Assembly (NCBI GenBank): GCA_046756445.1
Contig: JBHHWI010000055.1
Location: 1 to 19,897 of the forward strand
Reading direction: 5' to 3'
Length of the DNA: 19,897 bases
Origin: JACZWL01 sp046756445
GTDB taxonomy: Bacteria > Pseudomonadota > Gammaproteobacteria > Steroidobacterales > Woeseiaceae
The notes under the pieces are model-generated. The model was not told the origin of the DNA. It saw only the letters and a program-made list of their open reading frames with translations, and made no database searches. This document shows, one piece after another, positions 7,466 through 14,620 of the stretch (positions within the stretch are counted from its first letter, which is position 1; every line of letters begins with the position of its first letter). The position numbers were made by a program, and so were the translations under genes.

Positions 7466-7873
7466 CTAGTCGACAATAATGGTCGGATCGAGTGTTCCAC
7501 CGCCATCGATGCCGATATCATATTTGTACGCAACGCCACGATCTGCGGACTCGCTGACCACCGTTGTTATCTTGCCGTTTCTGGAGGTTTTTTCGTGACT
7601 ATCGAATGGCGTCCTGTCACGGAAATTGATGAAAAACTTTTTGTTCTGCAATTTCCACTCGATCGTATCGCCGCGGCACACATGCAGATCGTCGGCATTC
7701 TTAACTCCCCTCACCACTTCCGTGGGGGTATTATTCCTGACCTTGATCTTTACGTAGAATGCCTCTGAATCTCTGTCGCACGGATCCTCCTGGGCGGTGG
7801 CATGGGAACCGATCAATACCGCCGATCCAATTATGAGTAGCAAACGCACGATGCGGCATGGCTGATTTCGCAT
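7466..7873 (-). CDS. Small secreted beta-rich protein, unknown function
   Basis: This 135-residue protein has a signal peptide (residues 1-27, cleavage after ATA). The mature 108 residues read as alternating beta-strands: FYVKIKVRNN, CRGDTIEWKL, KITTVVSES and YKYDIGIDG, ending in LDPTIIVD. The spacing resembles a cupredoxin-like or Ig-like sandwich, but no copper ligands are evident. C32 and C66 could form a disulphide. The ATG at 7873 follows AAGGAAATAACC, a good ribosome binding site. The gene lies 18 bases after the TPR protein gene on the same strand, so the two are likely co-expressed. Confidence 0.75.
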   Translation of the reverse strand: MRNQPCRIVRLLLIIGSAVLIGSHATAQEDPCDRDSEAFYVKIKVRNNTPTEVVRGVKNADDLHVCRGDTIEWKLQNKKFFINFRDRTPFDSHEKTSRNGKITTVVSESADRGVAYKYDIGIDGGGTLDPTIIVD

Positions 7874-7891
7874 GGTTATTTCCTTTGTTTG

Positions 7892-9868
7892 TTATTGTTT
7901 GCGCGTGCCTCGGGCCAACTTCGATCCACTATTTGCGACCAGGCGCTTGAATCGCGCGTTTTCCCGTAAAGTACGGAGTCCCGGATCAATTTGTAACAGT
8001 TGCCGCTGATAGTCAAGTTCAACAGCGCGTATCAGAGCAGTGAGCGCCTTCTCCACTTCGCCAAAATGGGCGTATATCAATGCGCTATAGTAGTGCACGT
8101 ACATGTGATCGGGTGCGCCGGCCAGCGCAGCAGCGCTCATCTGTCTCGCTTTTGTTTCCTGCCCCGTCTTGGAGTAGAAATACGCTACGTTTGCAACTGT
8201 CTCCAAATCGGACGGATTGACCTCGAGGCGCTCTTCTCCTATTTCAATTGCCTTTTTATATGCGACTTCGGCCGCGGCCTTCAATTCGGCGTAATAGTAG
8301 GCATCTGCCAAGTGCCCCCACATGCGATGGTCCATCGGTGCAAACTCTATTGCACGTGCAAAGCGTTCGGCGGCGGTGTCGAACCGGCCGAGGTAAAAGT
8401 ACATGGACCCGGTATTCGAATACGCGCTGCGCGTCGGTTTTATGGCAAGAGATCTGTCCCAGGCCATGGCGGCCGACGAAAAATCACCAGCCAGGTAGTT
8501 CGCCGCGCCGAGGTTGTTGTATGCGGTGGCATTGTCTTCGGTGCGTCTGGCAAAGTCGCCGTAGAATTCCGCCGCCTCGTTGAAACGGCCATGCGCATAG
8601 AGAAAATTACCCATCTCGTTGAAACTGGCCCAGTAACTCGCGTCCGCCTCGATTGCGCGGCGCAGGTTTGCTTCGGCTTCCACCGGTCGGTTTTGACTGA
8701 TAAACGTCTTTCCTAGCCCGATATGGGCATCCGCCGAGTTCGAATTAATGGCCAGGGCCTGTTCAAATTCCTGTATGGATTCGTTGTATTGGCCGGAAGA
8801 GTAATACAGACGGCCCAGCGCAAGGTGCACGTCTATCGCCGTATTGTCTCGGGTCAGAGCGCGATGGCAGGCGCGTTCCGCGCTTGCGAAGTATTCCGTA
8901 TCGCGGAATAGCTCATAGCGTGCCAGGTGGGTCTCACACATCGCGGCATGCGCCTTGGCAAAGTTCGGATCGATTGCAACGGCTTGCCGAACATGATCTT
9001 CGGACCGGGACAACGTTGCTTCGTCCTTGGGTTGCCGCAGGTAGTCGATGGCGCGCAGATATAAATCGTATGCTTCCACACTTCCCGTGCCCAAATTTGC
9101 CAGCCGGCGATCTATGGACACGGGCAACACGACATCCAGCGCGCCGGCGACTTTGCGCGCGATGCTCTCCTGAATCGAAAACACGTCGGCCAATTTCCGG
9201 TCAAATGTATCTGACCAGATCTCGGAGCCATCATCGCCATCGACGAGCCTCGCGGTAATTCTTACTTTTTCTGCCGACCGGCGAACACTTCCCAGCAGAA
9301 TCACGTCGACATCGAGGCGCCGTGCCACTGCCGGAATGTCGAAGTCAGCGCCCTTGAGTCGATATATGGAGCTGAGCGCGACAACTCTGAATTCATTGAG
9401 CCGGACCAACAGGCTTTGAATTTCTTCCGTCAGGCCGTCGCTGAAATAGTCACTGTCCTCGGCGGAGCTCAAATTTGTGAACGGCAGAACCGCGATAGAT
9501 TTCTGCTGTGGTTCCCAGTAGCGCAGCGACAAGGAATAAAGACCGTAGCCGGTGCCGACCGTTAGCGCCCCGACCAACAGAATAAAGGGCAGAAAGGCAA
9601 GTTTTGGCGGTCCGTCGGCCGTCTCTTCGTGTCGCACGACGCCGCGCAGCGTGAATTCATAAGCCCAGGCCAACACGACGGTAACCGGAAAACCCACGAC
9701 TACCAATACGATTAGTACTGTCATAGCGCTGCCGGGTATCGGCAGGCGGTCAAACGTGACGTCGGCTACCTGGAGCAGCATCCAGGCCACGACACTATAA
9801 GCCACGATTGCCCGGATTACGCTGCGGCTACGCAACTCGCGGACGAAGTCACCGACGCGATTCTGCAT
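7892..9868 (-). CDS. TolB-like/TPR inner-membrane protein
   Basis: This 658-residue protein has three N-terminal membrane segments (about residues 17-35, 49-69 and 92-115). A TolB/FlgO-like domain follows (123-250), opening with KSIAVLPFTNLSSAEDSDYF, a stretch widespread in adenylate-cyclase-like and CadC-like regulators. A long TPR array (about 264-620) has typical spaced Gly/Ala/Tyr residues, for example AHIGLGKTF, AYNNLGAANYLAGDF and AYSNTGSMYFYLGRF. TPR arrays bind partner proteins. There is no DNA-binding or cyclase domain here, so it probably acts as a membrane scaffold or signalling adaptor, with the TPR part on the periplasmic side if the three-helix topology is right. The ATG at 9868 has no clear ribosome binding site. 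A TAGAAT -10-like hexamer lies at 9887-9892 on the minus strand. The secreted protein gene follows after 18 bases. Confidence 0.87.
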   Translation of the reverse strand: MQNRVGDFVRELRSRSVIRAIVAYSVVAWMLLQVADVTFDRLPIPGSAMTVLIVLVVVGFPVTVVLAWAYEFTLRGVVRHEETADGPPKLAFLPFILLVGALTVGTGYGLYSLSLRYWEPQQKSIAVLPFTNLSSAEDSDYFSDGLTEEIQSLLVRLNEFRVVALSSIYRLKGADFDIPAVARRLDVDVILLGSVRRSAEKVRITARLVDGDDGSEIWSDTFDRKLADVFSIQESIARKVAGALDVVLPVSIDRRLANLGTGSVEAYDLYLRAIDYLRQPKDEATLSRSEDHVRQAVAIDPNFAKAHAAMCETHLARYELFRDTEYFASAERACHRALTRDNTAIDVHLALGRLYYSSGQYNESIQEFEQALAINSNSADAHIGLGKTFISQNRPVEAEANLRRAIEADASYWASFNEMGNFLYAHGRFNEAAEFYGDFARRTEDNATAYNNLGAANYLAGDFSSAAMAWDRSLAIKPTRSAYSNTGSMYFYLGRFDTAAERFARAIEFAPMDHRMWGHLADAYYYAELKAAAEVAYKKAIEIGEERLEVNPSDLETVANVAYFYSKTGQETKARQMSAAALAGAPDHMYVHYYSALIYAHFGEVEKALTALIRAVELDYQRQLLQIDPGLRTLRENARFKRLVANSGSKLARGTRKQ

Positions 9869-10145
9869 ACAGAAGGGGCCTTTTCTATTCTAGTTCTTGA
9901 CTAACAAAAGCGAATTAAATCAAGTAATTCCGCCCGATTGGTGATCATGCCTGAAATAGACCGGAATTTACAATTCTTTGGATCGATTGGCCTGCTTCCC
10001 TGCCTGGCGGGTATTTGTTCAATCTGCACTCACGACAAATACTTCGCGCAGCATTAATCCGCGCTCGATCAGGGCGATCTGACTTTCACGTCAGACACAA
10101 CATCATTGTACCCGCCGATCCGTCTCATTCCGATAAACTAGGCGA
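9869..10145. promoter_or_regulatory. Divergent promoter region between TPR protein and ndh
   Basis: This 277-base AT-rich gap should hold both promoters. GTATTTGT (10011-10018) and ACAAATAC (10035-10042) form a perfect 8-bp inverted repeat separated by 16 bases, placed about 100 bases before the ndh start; it could be a dimeric regulator site. A second perfect repeat, TCTGAC/GTCAGA with a 6-base spacer, lies at 10078-10095. A minus-strand TAGAAT at 9887-9892 may be the -10 element of the TPR gene. None of the half-sites fits the FNR consensus exactly. Confidence 0.4.
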
Positions 10146-11393
10146 ATGCCTCGAATCGTGATCCTCGGTGCCGGGTTCGGCGGATTGTTTGCGGCCAAGA
10201 AGTTGGGGAGCGTCGACGCCCATGTTACCGTCGTTGACCGGCACAACTATCATTTGTTTCAGCCGTTTCTGTATCAGGTCGCTACGGCCGGCCTGGCGCC
10301 GTCTGACATTGCCTGGCCCATTCGCTCCATCCTGAGCCGCCAGAAAAACACGACCGTGCTGCTGGATGACGTAAATGGCATCGACGTTGCCCGGCGCAAG
10401 GTCGTTCTGCAGAACGAGTCGATCGCATTCGACTATCTGATCGTGGCCACGGGCTCGACCCATTCCTACTTCGGCCACGAGGACTGGTCGCCTATCGCAC
10501 CGGGCCTGAAGAGCATCGACGATGCGACGCATATTCGCCGGCGCATTCTCACGGCATTCGAGCAGGCGGAGATGAGCGAGCGTGAGCACGACAGGAAACG
10601 CCTGTTACGCTTTGTCATCGTGGGCGGCGGACCGACCGGCGTCGAGCTCGCCGGCACGATTGCGGAGCTGGCGCACCACACGCTTGCTGCCGACTTCCGG
10701 CACATCAACCCGCGCAGCGCCTCGATCATTCTGGCGCAAGGCGCTCCGCGATTGCTCCCGCACCTTGACGAGACTTTGTCCGAGTATGCCCGCCGGTCAT
10801 TGGAGAAGCTCGGTGTGGAAGTCCGATTGGGTAATCCGGTTACGCATTGCGACAATGAAGGCGTCGTCATCGATGGCGAAAGGATCAACGCCGCGACAGT
10901 CATCTGGGCAGCCGGCGTCGCCGCTTCACCGGTTGGCCGGTGGCTGGGCGCAGAAACAGACAGCGTAGGCAGGATATACGTGCAGTCGGACCTGTCGATT
11001 CAAAGTGATCCCGATATTTTCGTCGTCGGCGATGCAGCGCACGTGGAGGACGCAGACGGAAACCTCGTTCCCGGCATCGCCCCGGCGGCGAAACAACAGG
11101 GCCGATATGTTGCAAAGGTCATAACGAGAAGACTGGCAGGGAAGCCCACCGCGGCGGGATTTCGATATCGCCATTCCGGTCACCTCGCCACGATCGGGCG
11201 CAGTTCGGCCGTCATCCAGTTTCCGCGCTACAAAATGAAGGGCTGGGTCGCCTGGTGGATCTGGGGCATCGCGCATATCTATTTTCTGGTCGGTGTGCCA
11301 AGCCCGCTTGTGATCACCGTGCGCTGGTTTTGGCAGTACATAACCTACGGGCGAGGGGCGCGATTGATTACGGGCGAGGAGCAGTCGGACTGA
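10146..11393 (+). CDS. ndh: Type II NADH:quinone oxidoreductase (NDH-2)
   Basis: This 415-residue flavoprotein transfers electrons from NADH to membrane quinone without pumping protons, working at the cytoplasmic face of the inner membrane. The N-terminal FAD-binding Rossmann motif is GAGFGG (residues 8-13), and the NADH-binding fold carries VGGGPTGVELAG (159-170). The second FAD-contacting motif is GDAAH (295-299), and AAKQQGRY (314-321) is the quinone-site signature of NDH-2. The C-terminus has an aromatic, partly amphipathic segment with HIYFLVG (377-383), as expected for membrane association. The length is typical. The ATG at 10146 has only a weak ribosome binding site. It leads a plus-strand run of closely spaced genes ending with yjjX. 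Confidence 0.93.
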   Translation: MPRIVILGAGFGGLFAAKKLGSVDAHVTVVDRHNYHLFQPFLYQVATAGLAPSDIAWPIRSILSRQKNTTVLLDDVNGIDVARRKVVLQNESIAFDYLIVATGSTHSYFGHEDWSPIAPGLKSIDDATHIRRRILTAFEQAEMSEREHDRKRLLRFVIVGGGPTGVELAGTIAELAHHTLAADFRHINPRSASIILAQGAPRLLPHLDETLSEYARRSLEKLGVEVRLGNPVTHCDNEGVVIDGERINAATVIWAAGVAASPVGRWLGAETDSVGRIYVQSDLSIQSDPDIFVVGDAAHVEDADGNLVPGIAPAAKQQGRYVAKVITRRLAGKPTAAGFRYRHSGHLATIGRSSAVIQFPRYKMKGWVAWWIWGIAHIYFLVGVPSPLVITVRWFWQYITYGRGARLITGEEQSD

Positions 11394-11401
11394 CAACCGG
11401 C

Positions 11402-11701
11402 GTGTCGGCAGTGGCGATCATCTATTATTTGTTGTTGATCCTGAGCGTTCCGGCGGCGGCCTGCTTTTCGGTGCTCTTTGCACGATCGAAACAACGCAAA
11501 TGCCTCGTCGCGGCGGTGCTATGGCTGATTCCTCCGGCATACGAGGCGCTGATCCTCAGTACCTGCACGGGCGAATGCAATATCCGCGTGGACTTACTCT
11601 TCGTTATGCCACTGGAGCTATTGGTGCTGATTCCAATCGGCAGGAGCGCATTCAGGAGCTATACTGGGATGCGGACCAGTGAAGTATCGACAACAGAATA
11701 A
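11402..11701 (+). CDS. Small two- to three-helix membrane protein
   Basis: This protein of about 99 residues has hydrophobic segments at about 4-26, 34-52 and 64-80. Between the last two lies STCTGECNIRVDLL, with two cysteines in a short loop; the Cys-Gly-x-Cys/IRVDLL pattern recurs in small proteobacterial membrane proteins of unknown function as I remember them. The frame is open far upstream inside ndh, so the start is uncertain; the GTG at 11402, eight bases after the ndh stop, is the most sensible choice, with another GTG at 11411. No clear ribosome binding site precedes either, so translation may depend on reading through from ndh. It may associate with the respiratory membrane, but that is conjecture. 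Confidence 0.65.
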   Translation: MSAVAIIYYLLLILSVPAAACFSVLFARSKQRKCLVAAVLWLIPPAYEALILSTCTGECNIRVDLLFVMPLELLVLIPIGRSAFRSYTGMRTSEVSTTE

Positions 11702-11719
11702 TATAACGGGGGCAATCAC

Positions 11720-12001
11720 ATGAACCTATACGCCATCCTGCGTCGCGACGGTTTCGCCGATGGGTCAACACTCGAACAGGCGGCTGCGCGCTCGACCAAA
11801 GCAGGCGACGAGATGTCGAGTGACATCCGATGGATTCGTTCCTACGTGCTGGGAGAGGAAGGGGGATCTCTCGGTACCGTATGCGTCTATCAGGCCAGCA
11901 GTGAGGATGCCATTCGCACACACGCCGAAGCCGCCGACCTGCCGGTTACCGAAATCATCCCGATCGCCGACACTGTGATCGTGAGGCCGGATCCCGAGTA
12001 A
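11720..12001 (+). CDS. DUF4242-like small protein
   Basis: This 93-residue soluble protein has the pattern of the DUF4242 (SCO4226-type) family: an N-terminal strand, a helix, the RWIRSYVL strand (37-44), GTVCVYQASSEDAIRTHAEA (52-71) and LPVTEIIPI (74-82). The family adopts a ferredoxin-like fold, and one Streptomyces member is reported to bind nickel; a function here is not proven. The ATG at 11720 follows GGGGG at about nine bases. It begins 18 bases after the preceding gene, in the same apparent transcription unit as ndh. Confidence 0.75.
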   Translation: MNLYAILRRDGFADGSTLEQAAARSTKAGDEMSSDIRWIRSYVLGEEGGSLGTVCVYQASSEDAIRTHAEAADLPVTEIIPIADTVIVRPDPE

Positions 12002-12033
12002 GCCGCACCGGCGCCGTCAATGTATGACCCGAC

Positions 12034-12060
12034 TCGAGGCCTTCGTTCGGAAAGCCTCGA
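12034..12060 (+). other. Intra-operon hairpin
   Basis: TCGAGGC (12034-12040) pairs with GCCTCGA (12054-12060); inner TTC/GAA pairing extends the stem past one mismatch. There is no T-run. It sits in the 95-base gap between the DUF4242-like gene and the next gene and may stabilise or process the transcript, or partly end it. Confidence 0.35.
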
Positions 12061-12096
12061 AGACTGTCCTGCGCCGCATCCGGAGGAGGTATTGTC

Positions 12097-12603
12097 ATGA
12101 GTATTATCGAATTGGGCGCCTTGGGAGAGTTCCTGGGGTCGATCGCCGTATTGGCCACTCTGGTATATCTGTCAGTTCAAATTCGTCAGAACACAAGATC
12201 GATGGATGAAAGCAAGAAGCTCGCGCTGGCCCAGACCTATCAGATGAGAGCGGATGCGCTGCAGATGATGCTCGTGCATGCGGCTGATTCGGAGCACGTC
12301 GGGCCGATCATCACCAAACTCACAGGCGCCGGATATCCGGAGGATATCGGCGCACTCGACGTTCTCTCGAAAGAGGAGCGAGGCCGCTTTCGGCAGTGGC
12401 AGATCGCGCAACAAACGCATTGGGACAACATGTTCTTTCAGTACCAGCAGGGCTTTATCGACGAAGAGTATTATCGCGACTCATTCAGGGAGCGGGTGAG
12501 ACGACTCGCGCCCGCCTGGCGCGCATTGAACGTGGCCGGCGCCAGGGAATCCTTTAACGAGGAAATCCGGGATATCCTTGCCGAGGGACAAAACCGGACA
12601 TGA
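12097..12603 (+). CDS. Membrane-anchored conserved hypothetical protein
   Basis: This 168-residue protein has one N-terminal membrane segment (about residues 9-28) followed by VQIRQNTRSMDESKKLALAQ, a charged helical stretch. The arrangement GALGEFLGSIAVLATLVYL plus QIRQNTRS recurs in many marine gammaproteobacterial proteins of unknown function, as I recall. The rest is helical with Trp- and Gln-rich patches (FRQWQIAQQTHWDNMFFQYQ) and no catalytic motif. The start is well supported: GGAGGAGGT at 12082-12090 lies six bases before the ATG, the strongest ribosome binding site in the window. Its stop overlaps the yjjX start (ATGA), so the two are translationally coupled. Confidence 0.8.
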   Translation: MSIIELGALGEFLGSIAVLATLVYLSVQIRQNTRSMDESKKLALAQTYQMRADALQMMLVHAADSEHVGPIITKLTGAGYPEDIGALDVLSKEERGRFRQWQIAQQTHWDNMFFQYQQGFIDEEYYRDSFRERVRRLAPAWRALNVAGARESFNEEIRDILAEGQNRT

Positions 12604-13142
12604 TGGTCGTTGTCGCATCACGAAATCCGGTCAAAATCGAAGCGGCAAAGCAGGCCTTTGCCAGCCAGTTTCCGTCAAGCGAGATCGAGATAAGCTGCGT
12701 GAATGTCGAGTCAGGCGTGAGTCATCAACCTTATGGCGATCATGAAACGCGCAAGGGCGCAAGGAATCGCGCCGAAGAGGCGCAACGAGTGTATCCCCTT
12801 GCGGACTTTTGTGTCGGCCTCGAAGGAGGAATAGAGTCGATTGGCGATCAACTCATGGCGTTCGCATGGATGGTGGTGCGGGGCCGCAACGGCAAGACCG
12901 GTGAAGCCAGAAGCGCCACCTTACCATTACCGCCAGCGGTCAAGAAGCTCGTCGAGGGCGGTCTCGAGCTGGGTGAGGCGAACGACCGGGTTTTCTCGAC
13001 AGCCAACAGCAAACAGGCGGGCGGCGCATACGGCTTGCTCACGGACGGGCGTTACACCCGCGAGTTCATCTATAGCCAGACACTTATACTGGCCCTGATT
13101 CCGTTCGTCAACGAACTCTACCCGCACTCGCATCCGGATTAG
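12600..13142 (+). CDS. yjjX: Inosine/xanthosine triphosphatase YjjX
   Basis: This 180-residue protein matches the YjjX family along its length. It shows the N-terminal SRNPVKIEA nucleotide-binding stretch (residues 8-16), VESGVSHQPYGDHETRKGAR (36-55), DFCVGLEGGI (69-78) with the acidic metal ligand, and GEARSATLPLP (101-111). YjjX hydrolyses non-canonical purine triphosphates such as ITP and XTP, keeping them out of nucleic acids. The start is ATG at 12600 or the adjacent in-frame ATG at 12603; the first overlaps the upstream stop by four bases. The gene ends at 13142, directly against the stop of a convergent gene at 13143, leaving no intergenic space. Confidence 0.9.
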   Translation: MMVVVASRNPVKIEAAKQAFASQFPSSEIEISCVNVESGVSHQPYGDHETRKGARNRAEEAQRVYPLADFCVGLEGGIESIGDQLMAFAWMVVRGRNGKTGEARSATLPLPPAVKKLVEGGLELGEANDRVFSTANSKQAGGAYGLLTDGRYTREFIYSQTLILALIPFVNELYPHSHPD

Positions 13143-13679
13143 TCACAGCGATTTTCCGAGGGCCCGGCTGATATCGTCCTCGGAAATCTGACGGAACGCG
13201 TATCTGTAGCCAAAATACACGGCTAATGCATAGAACAAGACATCCATGACCTCGAAGGTCGACACCAGCAGCTCCAGGATGATTTCCGCGTTCAACTGGC
13301 TCAGTAGATCGGGGAAGGGCATGCCCTCATTGACGGCAATGAAGAATGTAATCGAGAGGATGTTGCCAAGCGCGCAACCGACGATCGACAGAACCGCACC
13401 GATGATACCGAAGACCTGATCGATCCCCTTACCGGCGAAGCGAACGGCAAAGCCGACTAGCAGCCCGATACCGACGGCCATCCAGCCGATCTGATACTCG
13501 GTCATGATTGTGACCACTGCCCAAATGACCGCACCGACGACCGAAGCGATGATGCCGGCGGCGGCGCAATTGACGACGTTTTGTTCCGCACGCAGGCGAT
13601 CGAGCGCCAGTTCCGCCTCGTAGCCGGATACGGACGAATCTTTCATTGTGACCGGTGCCGGCTTGAGTTCTTCCGTCAT
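13143..13679 (-). CDS. Four-helix membrane protein, conserved hypothetical
   Basis: This 178-residue protein has a hydrophilic N-terminus (about 1-35) and four hydrophobic segments at about 37-58, 64-80, 88-116 and 143-160. The core MTEYQIGWMAVGIGLLVGFA followed by VRFAGKGID is a pattern I recall from small proteobacterial and Bacteroidetes membrane proteins with no assigned function. The frame extends to 13736, but the ATG at 13679 is preceded by GGGAGAG about six bases upstream and reads MTEELKP, so it is preferred. It stands alone, tail to tail with yjjX. Confidence 0.75.
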   Translation of the reverse strand: MTEELKPAPVTMKDSSVSGYEAELALDRLRAEQNVVNCAAAGIIASVVGAVIWAVVTIMTEYQIGWMAVGIGLLVGFAVRFAGKGIDQVFGIIGAVLSIVGCALGNILSITFFIAVNEGMPFPDLLSQLNAEIILELLVSTFEVMDVLFYALAVYFGYRYAFRQISEDDISRALGKSL

Positions 13680-13789
13680 TGAATACTCTCCCGGTGACTG
13701 CTGTGCAAGGAACGACTTTCGGTTGCATCGTCTCACAGTGGTGTTGTGAATACACTAGCCGCGCAGACCGCCGCCGCTCGGGACCGGAT

Positions 13790-14281
13790 CTAGAAGATGG
13801 CCTGAGATTCGCCTGTCTTTTGCAGCGATTCGGGGCGGGAGAACAGGAACAGCTGCCAGGAAGAGCCCTCGCTACGTTCGATACCGGCGACACTTCCGGG
13901 CAGGAATTCGACCAGTTGCCGGTCCGGCGCACCGGTCAGCGCCTGTGAAACAACGCGCGCCACAAACGGCATATGGCCGGCGACCAGAGTGTCTTTCTTC
14001 GGGTCCTTCAACTGATGAAGAAATGCCTCGGGTGAATCATTGGGCGCCAGCCCGTGACCCTCATAGATGTGGCCTGGAGAGATCAACAGTGGTCGGAGTA
14101 ACTCGGCCGTGTCTTTTGCACGGGCCTTGCCGCTGTGCAGGATCTGCCCGACCCGGACGTCGTGACCGCTAAGCCATTCTGCCAGGCGCCGTATGTCGGC
14201 GCGCCCCTTGTCACTTAAGGGACGATCAGGGTCAACGTCTTTCGGCACGGCGTCGCCGTGCTGAACGAGATAGAGCCGCAT
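13790..14281 (-). CDS. sixA: SixA-like phosphohistidine phosphatase
   Basis: This 163-residue histidine-phosphatase-superfamily protein resembles SixA, which removes phosphate from phosphohistidine in phosphorelay proteins such as ArcB and the PTS protein NPr. The catalytic histidine is in VQHGDA (H8), and the second His is in GHMPF (H103). SGKARAKDTAE (50-60) carries the conserved Arg. The family's RHG triad begins with Gln instead of Arg (QHG), and the PLSDKG stretch is intact. The length agrees with SixA. It lies 15 bases after the EF-Tu-domain-2-like gene and is probably the last gene of the MEMO transcription unit, so its substrate may differ from that of the enteric protein. Confidence 0.85.
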   Translation of the reverse strand: MRLYLVQHGDAVPKDVDPDRPLSDKGRADIRRLAEWLSGHDVRVGQILHSGKARAKDTAELLRPLLISPGHIYEGHGLAPNDSPEAFLHQLKDPKKDTLVAGHMPFVARVVSQALTGAPDRQLVEFLPGSVAGIERSEGSSWQLFLFSRPESLQKTGESQAIF

Positions 14282-14296
14282 CAGAGGTCCGGCAGC

Positions 14297-14551
14297 TCAG
14301 GTAACCGTGTAGACGGTGTCGTGCTCCCTGGCGTGCTCGACAACCGACAGGCCGATTTGATCGCCCGGCTTGGCGACGTCGACAGCCTCGTGGTCGATCT
14401 CCATCGATTCGACCTTTTGCTCGAAGTCCGAGGTATGGCCCTTGACGTGAATCGTGTCGCCCTTACGCAGTTCTCCGTCGGTGATCGCTACGCCCGCCAC
14501 ATGTATGTGGTTGTAGTAGTGAGTCACCGTGCCGATTTTTTTCTCAGTCAT
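14297..14551 (-). CDS. EF-Tu domain 2-like beta-barrel protein
   Basis: This 84-residue protein consists of one translation-factor beta-barrel. KIGTVTHYYNHIHVAGVAIT, then GELRKGDTIHVKGHTSDF and KPGDQIGLSV match the second domain of EF-Tu/IF2-type GTPases; the G domain is entirely absent. Stand-alone versions are annotated as translation elongation factor-like proteins in bacteria and archaea; their role is not known to me. The ATG at 14551 follows GGAGAG at 4-5 bases; a longer frame from 14572 lacks this support. It lies between the MEMO gene and sixA on the same strand, with a hairpin in the gap upstream. Confidence 0.82.
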   Translation of the reverse strand: MTEKKIGTVTHYYNHIHVAGVAITDGELRKGDTIHVKGHTSDFEQKVESMEIDHEAVDVAKPGDQIGLSVVEHAREHDTVYTVT

Positions 14552-14596
14552 GTCACTCTCTCCAACGCACACTGCATACTATTGCCTAAAATTAGC

Positions 14597-14620
14597 ATAG
14601 ACCGCACGCGGACGGTCTAT
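14597..14620 (-). terminator. Hairpin between the MEMO gene and the EF-Tu-domain-2-like gene
   Basis: ATAGACCG (14597-14604) pairs perfectly with CGGTCTAT (14613-14620) across an 8-base loop. On the minus strand the MEMO stop codon (14617-14619) is part of the stem, and GCTAATTTTAGG follows the stem, giving a weak U-tract. It may act as a partial terminator or attenuator that lowers expression of the two genes downstream. Confidence 0.45.

Noticed and set aside
8000..8716. 238-codon plus-strand frame inside the TPR gene
   Set aside because: The opposite strand encodes a well-formed TPR array, and the plus-strand product has no recognisable domain and no ribosome binding site in a plausible place.
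7892..9868. Adenylate cyclase or CadC-type regulator
   Set aside because: The TolB-like and TPR parts are shared with those proteins, but neither a cyclase domain nor a winged-helix domain is present.
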